A DNA stretch of 64,000 nt, from NCBI GenBank assembly GCA_934700385.1, contig CAKUXO010000002.1, positions 1 to 64,000 of the forward strand, given 5' to 3'. This document shows, piece by piece, positions 34,550 to 43,844 of the stretch. Made by a program: the position numbers and the translations under genes. Each line of letters starts with the position of its first letter. The stretch's first letter is position 1. The notes beneath the pieces are model-generated. The model did not search any database, had not been told where the DNA came from, and was given only the letters and a program-made list of their open reading frames with translations. Origin of the DNA: an uncultured Candidatus Melainabacteria bacterium. Lineage in GTDB: Bacteria > Cyanobacteriota > Vampirovibrionia > Gastranaerophilales > Gastranaerophilaceae.

Positions 34550-36334
34550 ATGATAGATGATAAATTTTTAAATGAATATGAAGATATTTTATCTCAAACA
34601 GAGCGCCCATCTCGCTATATAGGAGATGAATTTGGCTCTTTTAATAAAGATTTTAATAAAGTAGATGGAAAATTTCTTTTCTGTTTTCCTGATAAATATG
34701 AAATCGGCATAAGTAATTTTGGTCATAAAATCCTTTATAATTCAATGAATAAAAAAGAAAATCTTTTATGTGATAGATTATATGCACCAGATAAAGACTT
34801 TATCGAGCTTTTAGAAAAAAATAATAAATCAATCTATGCCCTTGAATCTAAAAGAAAACCATTAGAATTTGATATGGTTGGTTTTAGTTTGCAATATGAA
34901 ATGTGCTACACAACAATTTTAAAACTTTTAGAGCTTTCTAAAATTCCTGTTTTTTCTTCAAAAAGAGATGATTCTCACCCGATTATTGTTGCTGGTGGCC
35001 CAGGGACATCTAACCCTAAACCAATGAGTAAATTTATAGATATTTTTATAATAGGGGACGGTGAAGATGTTAACATTGAGCTTTTAGAAAAATATATTGA
35101 ATTAAAAGGCAAAATGCCAAGAAATGAAATAATTAAAGAATTAGCTAAAATTAAAGGCTGTTATGCGCCTTTAGTTGATAATAAAGCAACAAAAAGAATT
35201 GCTCAATTGACTTATGAAAATCATCCTATAATGTCACCTATTTCGCATTTTGCTTCAATTCATGATAGAGCAGTAATTGAATTAAGACGTGGGTGCGGAA
35301 GATTATGCCGCTTTTGTCAGGCATCTCATATTAATCTTCCAATTAGAGAAAGAAAAAAAGAAGATATTGTTAAATTAACAAAAGAATATGTTAAAAATAC
35401 TGGTTATGATGAATATTCTTTATTATCTTTATCTTCAAATGACCATAGTCAAATGGAAGAAATTTTAAAAGACTTGAATTGCCATTTTAAAGGTAGCGGA
35501 ATTAATGTTTCCTTGCCTTCTCAAAGAGCAGATAAGTTTTCATTAGAACTTGCTAACCTTGCTAGTGGTGAAAAGCGTGCAAGCGTTACAATTGCGCCAG
35601 AGGCTGGAAGCCAAAGAATGAGAGATGTAATTAATAAAAATCTTTCTGAAGAACAAATTGTCAATGCAACTATTTCTTGTATTAAAAATGGCTGGACAAA
35701 AATTAAATATTATTTTGTTATAGGTTTACCTTTTGAAACTTATGAAGATTTAGAAGGAATTGTTAAATTAATTGAAAAAGTTAATGAAAATTGCAGATTA
35801 AATGGGTTGAAATATCCTCAAATAACCTGTTCTATTTCTGTTTTTGTACCGAAACCACACACACCATTTCAATGGGCAAGACAAAACACAATTCAAGAAA
35901 TTGAAGATAAAATTAAGTTTTTAAGAGATTTAAAACAAAGCCTAAAAAATGTTAAATTTAATTTCCATAACCCTAAAATGTCACAATTGGAAGCATTTTT
36001 CAGTCGTGGAGATGAAAAATTATCTGATTTTATTTATGAACTTTATAAACAAGGCTCTTATCTTGATTCTTGGGATGAAAACTTAAATCTTGATTTATAT
36101 CATCAAGTTGCTGAAAAATTAAACATTGACCTTGAAAAAGAAGCCTCAAAAGAAATTGGTGAAAATGACACTTTGCCTTGGGAAAATATTTTTTATGGGG
36201 TAAATAAATCTTGGCTTTGGAATGAATATCAAAAAGCTAAAAACGCAGTTGCAACAATACCTTGCGAGGTAAAATGTAATAATTGCGGAGTTTGTTCTAA
36301 TTTTAAAACTAAAAAAGTAATTATTAATCCTTAA
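34550..36334 (+). CDS. B12-binding-type radical SAM protein (TIGR03960-like)
   Basis: 594 residues. The N-terminal part (to about 200) resembles the cobalamin-binding-like domain, with SNFGHKILY and VAGGPGTSNPKP. The radical SAM core has the iron-sulfur motif CGRLCRFC (near 250), and VTIAPEAGSQRMRDV follows. A C-terminal CNNCGVC cluster ends the protein. In many bacteria this protein is fused or adjacent to a DUF2344 domain involved in RNA modification; none is seen here. No SD; TTTAAT lies six bases before the ATG. The 3' end overlaps the next minus gene by four bases. Confidence 0.85.
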   Translation: MIDDKFLNEYEDILSQTERPSRYIGDEFGSFNKDFNKVDGKFLFCFPDKYEIGISNFGHKILYNSMNKKENLLCDRLYAPDKDFIELLEKNNKSIYALESKRKPLEFDMVGFSLQYEMCYTTILKLLELSKIPVFSSKRDDSHPIIVAGGPGTSNPKPMSKFIDIFIIGDGEDVNIELLEKYIELKGKMPRNEIIKELAKIKGCYAPLVDNKATKRIAQLTYENHPIMSPISHFASIHDRAVIELRRGCGRLCRFCQASHINLPIRERKKEDIVKLTKEYVKNTGYDEYSLLSLSSNDHSQMEEILKDLNCHFKGSGINVSLPSQRADKFSLELANLASGEKRASVTIAPEAGSQRMRDVINKNLSEEQIVNATISCIKNGWTKIKYYFVIGLPFETYEDLEGIVKLIEKVNENCRLNGLKYPQITCSISVFVPKPHTPFQWARQNTIQEIEDKIKFLRDLKQSLKNVKFNFHNPKMSQLEAFFSRGDEKLSDFIYELYKQGSYLDSWDENLNLDLYHQVAEKLNIDLEKEASKEIGENDTLPWENIFYGVNKSWLWNEYQKAKNAVATIPCEVKCNNCGVCSNFKTKKVIINP

Positions 36335-36690
36335 GATAATTTTTCTTTTACAACAGAAACAAATTTCACAATGTCAATTGGTTTTGTAATATAGTCTAAA
36401 ATGCCATATTGCTTTGCTTTTTGCTTATCTGAATCCATAGCGCAAGCACTAACTACAATTATTTTAGGCAAAGTTACATTTTCTTTTTTTAATTTATCGA
36501 TAATTTCAAAGCCATTCATTTTTGGAAGTTGAATATCTAAAATAATTAAATCAAAATCATTTTCTTTGATTAAATTATATGCTTCAAGCCCATCATAAGC
36601 CTTAGTAACGTCATATTTTTGATATTGCAAAATATCAAAAAAAAGTTTCATATTAAGTTCATTATCTTCAACAACTAAAATTTTTTTCAT
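36331..36690 (-). CDS. Single-domain response regulator
   Basis: 119 residues, receiver only. ILVVEDNELNMKLF gives the acidic pocket, LIILDIQLPKMNGFEI the phospho-Asp (near 53) and YITKPIDI the Lys (near 104). The ATG overlaps the stop of the kinase gene by four bases, so the two form a coupled pair. It resembles DivK-type regulators in length and motifs. Output is probably by protein contact. Confidence 0.9.
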   Translation of the reverse strand: MKKILVVEDNELNMKLFFDILQYQKYDVTKAYDGLEAYNLIKENDFDLIILDIQLPKMNGFEIIDKLKKENVTLPKIIVVSACAMDSDKQKAKQYGILDYITKPIDIVKFVSVVKEKLS

Positions 36691-37907
36691 ACTATTAAAT
36701 TTTTAAACTCCATAATAAAACTTGTTCCTTTGTTTAATTCGCTTTCAAGGGTGATTTTACCTTTATGAAGTTTAACAAGTTCTTTTGTAATTGTTAAACC
36801 AAGCCCTGTTGAATTTTGTGAACCGGAACAAATGTTATTTAAATGAACAAACTTTTTAAAAATTTTGTTGTGATATTTTTTTTCTATTCCAATACCGTTA
36901 TCTTTAATTTTTAAAAGATAATTTTTGCCGTTTGAATTTGAAATGATTTCAATTTTGCCATTTTCAGGAGTGAATTTAATAGCATTAGATAAAAGATTAT
37001 AAAGAATTTGTTGAAATTTTTGATAATCTGCCATAATTTCGCCATTAAAATCTGATTGAAAAGTTAAATTAATTTTTTTGGCTTTATAAAGTGGCTCTAA
37101 AATATTTATTACTTCATTAATTAAAGTGCTGGCTTGAAGCCTGTTTGGAGTATATTTCATTGCGTTTGCTTCAAGTTTAGATATATCTAAAATTTCATTA
37201 ATCATTCCAAGAAGATGTAGGCTTGAAATTTGAATATCTTTAATGTATTCAGCTTGTTTTTCGTTTAATTCTCCAAAAATTCTTGCGTCAAGCGCTTGAG
37301 AAAAGCCTATTATAGCATTTAAGGGCGTTCTTAATTCATGGGAAATATTAGCCAAAAAAAGACTTTTAACTTTTTCTGTTTCTTTTAATTTTTTATGTTG
37401 TTTTTTAATAACACCATAAGCCTCATCTTTTTCTAAAACCGCTTCTTGTAAGGCTTTTAGCTGCATTTTAAAAACTTCATTAAGTTCAAAATCTTTAATT
37501 TTATAGCTAATTGTATCTGAAATTGTTTCAAAAGATGTTTTAATATCGTTTTTTAAATCTTTTGAAATTTTATCTTTTATTTCTAGTGTGCAAAAACCAA
37601 AAATCGAATTTTTAATCGCAAGTTTTACACAAAAAACATTTTCTGAAATTTCTTTAATATTTTCATCTGAATTAATAAAATCTTCAATTAAATCAAGGTT
37701 TAAAGATGTTTTATCTTTATTTGATTTGACTTTAAGAGAATATGAATTTTCTTCAATAAAATAAATTGAAATTAATGATTTAAAATAGTTGTTATAAAAA
37801 TTTGAAATTAAAGAAATTATATCTTCATAAAAATTTATGTTTCTAATTTCAGAATAATTTAGAAGTTCATCAATTAATTTCAAACATTTATTTTGAAAAG
37901 TATCCAT
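36687..37907 (-). CDS. Soluble sensor histidine kinase
   Basis: 406 residues. An N-terminal sensor region (about 1-150) is GAF-like in layout (IYFIEENSYSLKVKSN). A short coiled coil leads to HisKA with FLANISHELRTPLNAIIGF (His near 189). The HATPase has NLLSNAIKFTP, DNGIGIEKK and GLGLTITKELV. There is no membrane segment. TATAAT lies six bases before the ATG and there is no SD, so the mRNA is probably leaderless. Confidence 0.9.
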   Translation of the reverse strand: MDTFQNKCLKLIDELLNYSEIRNINFYEDIISLISNFYNNYFKSLISIYFIEENSYSLKVKSNKDKTSLNLDLIEDFINSDENIKEISENVFCVKLAIKNSIFGFCTLEIKDKISKDLKNDIKTSFETISDTISYKIKDFELNEVFKMQLKALQEAVLEKDEAYGVIKKQHKKLKETEKVKSLFLANISHELRTPLNAIIGFSQALDARIFGELNEKQAEYIKDIQISSLHLLGMINEILDISKLEANAMKYTPNRLQASTLINEVINILEPLYKAKKINLTFQSDFNGEIMADYQKFQQILYNLLSNAIKFTPENGKIEIISNSNGKNYLLKIKDNGIGIEKKYHNKIFKKFVHLNNICSGSQNSTGLGLTITKELVKLHKGKITLESELNKGTSFIMEFKNLIV

Positions 37908-37913
37908 ATAAAA

Positions 37914-37919
37914 ATTATA
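37914..37919 (-). promoter_or_regulatory. -10 box six bases before the kinase ATG
   Basis: A perfect TATAAT on the minus strand (37919-37914), six bases, then ATG at 37907. No TGn extension. Confidence 0.6.
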
Positions 37920-37958
37920 AAATATTTAATGTTAAAAAAGCAAAAAAGTTAACACTTT

Positions 37959-38450
37959 TTACAATTTAAAAATATAGCCGCCTTTTGTTGCATTTTCCAA
38001 AACATCTTGAGAAATTTTTGTTCTTAAATTTTTAATATATTTATAAACATAATCAGATGGTAGGTTTAAAATTGCCGCTAAATCTTTAGCATAAACAATT
38101 TCACCTTTATTTTCAATAAAATGGTTAAGAACCAAGTCTTCTCTTTGGGTTAATGGTTTTTTGCAATTTAATTTTGATTTAATTTCTTCAACATAAGTTG
38201 GTTTTTCTTTTATAATTTCTTTTTGAATTTCTTGAGATTTTTTAGCCACTTTTAAAACATCTAAAGAAGGATTTTTTTCACGACTTGAATAAAGTCTTTT
38301 TTCATTTTCCATAACAATATCGATAATATCGCTGGTTTTTTTGTCTTCTTCTAAAACTTTACCTAACTTTTTAGCGTAATCTTCAAGAGTGATTTTTTCT
38401 AATGAACTTCTCCATTGTCTTATTTCTTCTTTAGTTAGATATTGGCTCAT
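37959..38450 (-). CDS. Winged-helix DNA-binding protein, OmpR-type C-terminus
   Basis: 163 residues. The first 90 are charged and helical without a receiver motif. The last 65 form an OmpR/PhoB-like winged helix: TQREDLVLNHFIENKG, then ILNLPSDYVYKYIKNLRTKI and the wing GGYIFKL. It lies directly before the kinase-regulator pair in the same direction, so it could be their transcriptional output even though it lacks a receiver. SD GGGGGA. A palindrome sits in its upstream region. Confidence 0.75.
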   Translation of the reverse strand: MSQYLTKEEIRQWRSSLEKITLEDYAKKLGKVLEEDKKTSDIIDIVMENEKRLYSSREKNPSLDVLKVAKKSQEIQKEIIKEKPTYVEEIKSKLNCKKPLTQREDLVLNHFIENKGEIVYAKDLAAILNLPSDYVYKYIKNLRTKISQDVLENATKGGYIFKL

Positions 38451-38482
38451 TTATTCCCCCATAAATAAATATCAATCTCGTT

Positions 38483-38501
38483 TGTTATAATTGTTATAAC
38501 A
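38483..38501. promoter_or_regulatory. Operator-like palindrome
   Basis: Perfect 8-bp inverted repeat TGTTATAA-TTG-TTATAACA, 33 bases upstream of the winged-helix gene start and overlapping a possible -10. It could be an autoregulation site for that protein. Confidence 0.5.
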
Positions 38502-38593
38502 CAATCTTTCGCTTAAATCAGCAATTATTGCATAACGTAAATTTTTTTTAAAATAGTTAATATTAGCTGATTTTTGCTTGACAAAACAAAAAG

Positions 38594-40939
38594 TTAATCG
38601 TCAATTTTTTTAAAGATTGTTGTTGTGTTGCCGTTTAAAACGATTTTTTCTTGGTCAATGCCGTTGCTTTCAATTATTTCTTTATTAACTAAGCCTTCGC
38701 CGCCAAATTTTTCATCGTCTGTGTTTAAAACTTCAACCCATTTTCCTTTTGGAAAAGTTATTTTATAATCAACATCATATTTCATATCTGGAAAGTTTGT
38801 GATTGTAAAAACTTCGCTGTTTGTTTTTTCATCTTTAAAATTAACCCCTAAAACTTTTGAAAATGGATGTTTTACGGTGTTTCCTAAAACCATATAACCA
38901 TTTGTTAAAGCTGGAATTTCTTTATGAAGATTATTTAGCTCTTGGATTAAATTTTTATGTTGAGTCATTAATTCTTTTGTTTCAGGTGAATATTCAATTT
39001 GACCTAATTTTGATTTATTAAGAGCTTCAAAACCTGTGTCATACCCTTTTTCAATTTGAAGATTTTGCTCATCACCTAAAAAGTCAATTTTTCTATAAAA
39101 TCTAAATGGCGTTAAATCTGTTTGTTCATCTCCTTGTAAAACCATTTGTTGCGCAGGAATTGAATACAACAATCCATAAGCCATTTTGTGCATATTAAAC
39201 GCTTTTTGATAGGCTTTTTTGGCTTTTGTTAAATCAACTTCGCCATATTCTTTTTCATAATTTTTAATGTCTTCTTTTTTTGAACCAGTTGCAATTATTG
39301 TTGCAAGGCTTTCTGCTGCAAATTGTGCTTTTTGAGATTTAACAACTTCTTTTGCGTCATTATAGCTACAATGTTTTAATTTTGTATAGTTTTCAATTCT
39401 AGCGTCATCTTTAGAATTAAATTTTAAATCTTTTTTTAAATCTAAAATTGCAGCCATCCATTTTGTAATTAAACGATTTCCGTCAAAATTACCTGTTTCA
39501 TCATGGCTTGTTAAATAAATAGTTTTACCTTGTGAACAAGCGATTGAATGTTCTAATAAATCTAAATCAATTAAATCATCAGCAATTGAAGTATATAAAA
39601 CATTAGATAATGAATGATAGAAATTAAAATCCCATTCACTGTCATAACCTAATCTTGCGATAGGTACTTTCATTTCGCCTATTTCATCAATTTTTTTATC
39701 ATGGATTTTTTCACTTTCACCCATGCCATAATCTTGAGGTAAAAGTGGGTGAGAAACTCTTTTATCATGAAGCTCTGGTGCATTCCAAAAGTCGCTTCCA
39801 TTCGTTGCAACGCCGTTTCTGCCGTCTTCTGCTATTAAAAATACATCCGGATGATGATAATTAACTTCGGCTGCAATTTGTTGCATTGTAATATCAGAAT
39901 CCATAAACTTTGTCATATCAAGCCTTAAACCATCAGCATGATAATTATTAACCCAATTAAGAGCTGCGTTTGCAATAAAATCTCTTACATATCTTGAATT
40001 TTCACCTTCAAAATTAAACGCTTCTCCAAAAGGATTGCCACCAGCAGAATATGGACCTGTTCTATTTAACATAGAGCCGTCAATTCCTATGTGGTTTGGA
40101 ACAAAATCAACTATAACGTTAACTGATTTTGAATGTAGATAATCAATTAAATCTTTTAATTCGTCGGGTGTGCCACGATGAAAAGATGGTGCAAATTTAT
40201 CTGGTGAATCATATCCCCAATTAGGATTTTTTGTGTTTTCTAAAGGCATTATTTCAACACAGTTAAACCCAAGGTCAGCTATATTAGAAAGTGCTTCTTT
40301 AGCAGCAGTGTACGTACCTTCTTTGGTTAGAGTATCAATATTAACTTCTGCTATTTTTGCTGAGTTTAATTTTGAAAGATTATTTTTAGCGTCTGCAATT
40401 CTTGAAATTCTATTTTTATCGTTTTTAAACCAGTTTTCATCTTGCCAATTATATAATGAATGGTCAAAAAGGGTTGATTTTCCCATATAATCTTCTTGTA
40501 AAAAGGTATAAGGGTCTTTAACTGTGTCTTTTGAACCATCTTTTCTTGTAATTGTATAAGAATATTTATCTAAATTTGAAATAACATCAGGGCTAAGCGG
40601 TTTTTCTGTTTCAAAAATTCCCGTTTTAGTTTTCTTTAAAGGAACAACTGTTACCTCTTTTGTTTTAGAATTTTCAATGTTAACATCAACTGCTTTGGTG
40701 TCATCAAATGTAAAAAGTTTAAAAGTAACCTCTTTTGTTTTAGGGTCAATAACTCCGCCCCAGCTTTTATGCTCTTTTAGGCTTCTTTTAAAAACAATAT
40801 CCGTATAATAAATGTTACTTAAATTTGAAATTTTATTTTGATTAATTGAATTAGTTGCTTGATTATTATTTTTATTATTTTTATTTGTAGATATGACAAG
40901 ACGATTGTTAACCGGTGAGTTGCTAAGATTTACTTTCAT
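38594..40939 (-). CDS. GH13 alpha-glucan enzyme (branching/debranching type)
   Basis: 781 residues. An Asn/Lys/Ser-rich leader (1-50) ends at YYTDIVFKRS. A CBM48-like domain follows (about 58-140, KSWGGVIDPKTKEVTFKLF). The barrel has VDFVPNHIG, the nucleophile Asp in DGLRLDMTKFM (about 341), the acid Glu in FLIAEDGRNG (about 369) and the stabilising Asp in LTSHDETGN (about 477). It probably acts on glycogen-like storage polymer or maltodextrins; branching enzyme or a trehalohydrolase relative cannot be told apart by eye. SD GGGAAG. Confidence 0.85.
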   Translation of the reverse strand: MKVNLSNSPVNNRLVISTNKNNKNNNQATNSINQNKISNLSNIYYTDIVFKRSLKEHKSWGGVIDPKTKEVTFKLFTFDDTKAVDVNIENSKTKEVTVVPLKKTKTGIFETEKPLSPDVISNLDKYSYTITRKDGSKDTVKDPYTFLQEDYMGKSTLFDHSLYNWQDENWFKNDKNRISRIADAKNNLSKLNSAKIAEVNIDTLTKEGTYTAAKEALSNIADLGFNCVEIMPLENTKNPNWGYDSPDKFAPSFHRGTPDELKDLIDYLHSKSVNVIVDFVPNHIGIDGSMLNRTGPYSAGGNPFGEAFNFEGENSRYVRDFIANAALNWVNNYHADGLRLDMTKFMDSDITMQQIAAEVNYHHPDVFLIAEDGRNGVATNGSDFWNAPELHDKRVSHPLLPQDYGMGESEKIHDKKIDEIGEMKVPIARLGYDSEWDFNFYHSLSNVLYTSIADDLIDLDLLEHSIACSQGKTIYLTSHDETGNFDGNRLITKWMAAILDLKKDLKFNSKDDARIENYTKLKHCSYNDAKEVVKSQKAQFAAESLATIIATGSKKEDIKNYEKEYGEVDLTKAKKAYQKAFNMHKMAYGLLYSIPAQQMVLQGDEQTDLTPFRFYRKIDFLGDEQNLQIEKGYDTGFEALNKSKLGQIEYSPETKELMTQHKNLIQELNNLHKEIPALTNGYMVLGNTVKHPFSKVLGVNFKDEKTNSEVFTITNFPDMKYDVDYKITFPKGKWVEVLNTDDEKFGGEGLVNKEIIESNGIDQEKIVLNGNTTTIFKKIDD

Positions 40940-41026
40940 TTATACTTCCCAAGACAGTTTATTTACCTAACACATGCTGATTTTATTATAAAAATAAATT
41001 AAATAAAAGTAAGTGTTAAAATATTT

Positions 41027-42271
41027 TTACTGATTTGAAATTAAAATTTTAATTTGAGCAAAGATATATTGCGCAACTTCATATTTTTGGCAAGTTACAT
41101 CAAGCATATTTTTATCTTTTAAATATATTCTAACGAAGCTATTTAGTCCGCTTTTTCTAAGTTCAACATCTTTTATGTTTTCAAAAGCAATTGTTAAAAA
41201 AGAAAACTTATTAATGTGTTCTAAGTTAGCACAATAAACCAGTCTGTTTCTTGTTATATCAATAATAAATTTTGTGTTTTTTGAAATGTTGATTAATTTA
41301 TCTGAACTATAATCAAAATTATAGGCAACTTGTTTTAAATTTATGTTTGTAATGAATTCTCTAAAACTTTCAATTGTTTTAGGGTCACATAAATAAGAAA
41401 TTGTTTTATCTTCATTTTTAAGTTCAAAAGTAATTTTATTATCTTTATAAATAACTTCTTCAACTTTTTCTAAAATAATAGATTGAATTGAAGATATGTC
41501 ATTTGTTAAATAAACGATGTTATTAAAGCTATCAAAATAAATTGATGAAGAAATTTTAGAAGTTTTTAGCTTGATTAATCTTAAAATATTTGAAAAAAGT
41601 TCATCTAAAAATTCTTTTTCAAATATAAAAATTTGTTGCAAAATTCCCATTATAGGGGCGCAAAAATAGCTATATTTAACATCAAGCGTAAAGTGTTCTT
41701 TTAATAGATTAATTTTATAAACAACGGGTTTTTCACAATTTTTATAATATGCAAAGTTCGCATTTTTTTCATTATATGCCCATAAATAATTGCAATTCCA
41801 ATCGCTTGCAGTTATTAAATTAAAATTTTCTTGCGGATATTTTAAATCAAGCTTGTTTAAAAGAGCATTTTTCATTACATAATAAATAAAATCTTTCGCT
41901 TCTTTTGAAACATTATCAATGTAAATTGTTTCAAGTTGTGCGTTTTTAATGTAATTTAATTTTAAATTAAGAAGATTTTTATCTATTGAAACAACAAAAG
42001 AAAGAGCAATTTCTTCATAAGTATAATTTTTTAATATGTCATGACCAAAACCTTTTATAATAGCAAGTTTTGTGTTTTGTTTATTAACAGCTAAGATTAA
42101 TTTTTTGTTCACATAAAGCAGTTTATAAGTATGAAAAAGTTTTTTATCTAAAATTTCTTCCATACCTAAAATAGAATTTTGTTTGTGCTTAATTGCAACA
42201 TAATTTAAAAATATCATCAAGCCAACAAAAAGAACTATTAAAATTATAAGAAGTATTATAATTGCTATCAT
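41027..42271 (-). CDS. Membrane-anchored protein, unknown
   Basis: 414 residues. One N-terminal membrane helix (about 2-28, Ile/Leu-rich) is followed by a soluble part with Lys, Asn and aromatic residues. The last 75 residues (FIIDITRNRLVYC onward, then FENIKDVELRKSG) look like a small PH-like beta domain, and an earlier stretch may be a related copy. The start overlaps the glycosyltransferase gene by four bases, so the two are co-translated. No known family is recognised. Confidence 0.65.
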   Translation of the reverse strand: MIAIIILLIILIVLFVGLMIFLNYVAIKHKQNSILGMEEILDKKLFHTYKLLYVNKKLILAVNKQNTKLAIIKGFGHDILKNYTYEEIALSFVVSIDKNLLNLKLNYIKNAQLETIYIDNVSKEAKDFIYYVMKNALLNKLDLKYPQENFNLITASDWNCNYLWAYNEKNANFAYYKNCEKPVVYKINLLKEHFTLDVKYSYFCAPIMGILQQIFIFEKEFLDELFSNILRLIKLKTSKISSSIYFDSFNNIVYLTNDISSIQSIILEKVEEVIYKDNKITFELKNEDKTISYLCDPKTIESFREFITNINLKQVAYNFDYSSDKLINISKNTKFIIDITRNRLVYCANLEHINKFSFLTIAFENIKDVELRKSGLNSFVRIYLKDKNMLDVTCQKYEVAQYIFAQIKILISNQ

Positions 42272-43452
42272 TTATTAATATAACTTTCTTCTAAAGACCA
42301 ACACTGACGTGTTAAGTAAAAATCATCCATCATATTTAAAAAGTTTTCAATATATTTTTTACAAGTATTTTCTTTAATTAAAATTCTTCCATTAGAAATT
42401 ATATCATCTCGAAGCGCAAAGTCGTTCAAATCTTCAATTTTTGAAACAATATCAGCTTCATCTAACGGATTAAAATAAAGCGCTGCGTTTTTCAGTTGCT
42501 CGCAAAAACCAATATGGTTTGAAATTAATACAGGGCAATCAAAATATAACGCTTCAAGGGCTGCAATACTATCTGGACCTGCTAAAGATGGATAGCAAAC
42601 CGCATAAGCATTTTTATAAAGAGTTTTAAGTTCATTTTGAGAAATATAATTTAAAAATAAAACATCTTCTTCTAAATCTAATTTTTTAACTGTATCAATG
42701 ATATAGTCTTTGTTTCCTCTATCTAGCCCGCAAAAAACCATTTTTAAATTAATGTTTTGCTCTTTCATAATTTGAGCTGCTAAAATTAATCTTATATGAT
42801 TTTTATGTGTCCAAAATTGTGCAGGATATAAAACAAAACTATTTTTAGAAAGATTATTTTTAGATAAAATACCCTCATCTTCTTTAACATTTTTAATCCA
42901 ATTAGGATAAGGCAGAGGGATTGAAGTTATATTTTCTTCAATAACATCATAAAGAGTAATAATATCATTTTTTGCAACAGAATTGCCTGTGATTATTCTT
43001 GAAGCGCCTGTTAAAAAGATGTTTAATTTCTTTTCCATTTTTTCAAAAACAGAATTAGAACAAAATTCAGGAAAATGCGGCAAAATTCTATGTGCAACAT
43101 CACGAATTAAGGCAAAATAAGGGGTTTCAATGTGTTCAAAAAGATAAGGCGCTAAAAAGAAAACAACGTTAATGTTATCTTTTTTCAACCTATGATTTAG
43201 AGAACAAAAAGGCATTTTATAGTTTTTAATATAAAATGGGCGAAGGGAAATTTCCGGTTTTTTATAATATTTTAAGCTGACAAACTTTGCATTTTCTTTG
43301 TTTTCAAAAAGATTTTTCTTTCCAAAATAATAAAAAACATACTCATGCTCTGTGTCAAATTTTAAAAGTTCATCAACAAAAGATAACTCAAAGGTTAAGC
43401 CCCCAACAGAGTCAGGCTTTTTTATATCCCCAAGATAAATTCCTATTTTCAA
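42268..43452 (-). CDS. GT-B family 1/4-type glycosyltransferase
   Basis: 394 residues. The likely start is TTG at 43452 behind SD GGGGAA. The C-terminal Rossmann half has LYPAQFWTHKNHIRLILAA and the sugar-nucleotide block AVCYPSLAGPDSIAALEAL (near 305) with the E-x7-E-like arrangement. The N-terminal half fits mannosyl- or related transferases. It lacks membrane segments. Its coupling to the membrane-anchored protein suggests work at the cell surface. Confidence 0.85.
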   Translation of the reverse strand: MKIGIYLGDIKKPDSVGGLTFELSFVDELLKFDTEHEYVFYYFGKKNLFENKENAKFVSLKYYKKPEISLRPFYIKNYKMPFCSLNHRLKKDNINVVFFLAPYLFEHIETPYFALIRDVAHRILPHFPEFCSNSVFEKMEKKLNIFLTGASRIITGNSVAKNDIITLYDVIEENITSIPLPYPNWIKNVKEDEGILSKNNLSKNSFVLYPAQFWTHKNHIRLILAAQIMKEQNINLKMVFCGLDRGNKDYIIDTVKKLDLEEDVLFLNYISQNELKTLYKNAYAVCYPSLAGPDSIAALEALYFDCPVLISNHIGFCEQLKNAALYFNPLDEADIVSKIEDLNDFALRDDIISNGRILIKENTCKKYIENFLNMMDDFYLTRQCWSLEESYINK

Positions 43453-43482
43453 ATATGTTCCCCAATTAAATTATAAACAAAT

Positions 43483-43532
43483 AAAAGACGGCACAAGAAA
43501 ATCATTTTTTATAATATTCTCAACCGTCTTTT
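43483..43532. terminator. Terminator of rpmB
   Basis: The 9-bp stem AAAAGACGG/CCGTCTTTT (43483-43491 with 43524-43532) has a long AT-rich loop. T-runs on both sides allow it to work in both directions. Confidence 0.65.
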
Positions 43533-43554
43533 AAATTTTTTTTAATAAATCAAA

Positions 43555-43746
43555 CTAAGCTTTAGTAAATTTTCCCGCTTTAATGCAAGATGTGCATACA
43601 GACATTTTTTTAACACTTCCGTTAGCTAATTTAACTTTAACTGATTGAATGTTAGGCAATTGTCTATGAACATTTTGTTTATGAGAAAACGAAATCTTAG
43701 CTGATTTTAGTGATTTTTTTCCACAGATTTCGCAAAATACTGACAT
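43555..43746 (-). CDS. rpmB: 50S ribosomal protein L28
   Basis: 63 residues from the ATG at 43746, which has AAGGA upstream; a longer frame from 43770 adds a non-family extension. Zn-type L28 with CEIC near the start and CTSC near the end. The middle shows the usual basic RNA-binding pattern HKQNVHRQLPNIQSVKV. Monocistronic with its own terminator. Confidence 0.95.
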   Translation of the reverse strand: MSVFCEICGKKSLKSAKISFSHKQNVHRQLPNIQSVKVKLANGSVKKMSVCTSCIKAGKFTKA

Positions 43747-43832
43747 GGTACATCCTTTCATAAGTTTCAATATAATATAATATTATAAAATAAATAAAAA
43801 AAATCAAGTATTTAAAATAAAAAATTTTATAT

Positions 43833-43838
43833 TATTAT
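43833..43838 (+). promoter_or_regulatory. -10 box six bases before mnmA ATG
   Basis: TATTAT (43833-43838), six bases, then ATG at 43845. No SD is present. Confidence 0.55.
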
Positions 43839-43844
43839 TAAGTT

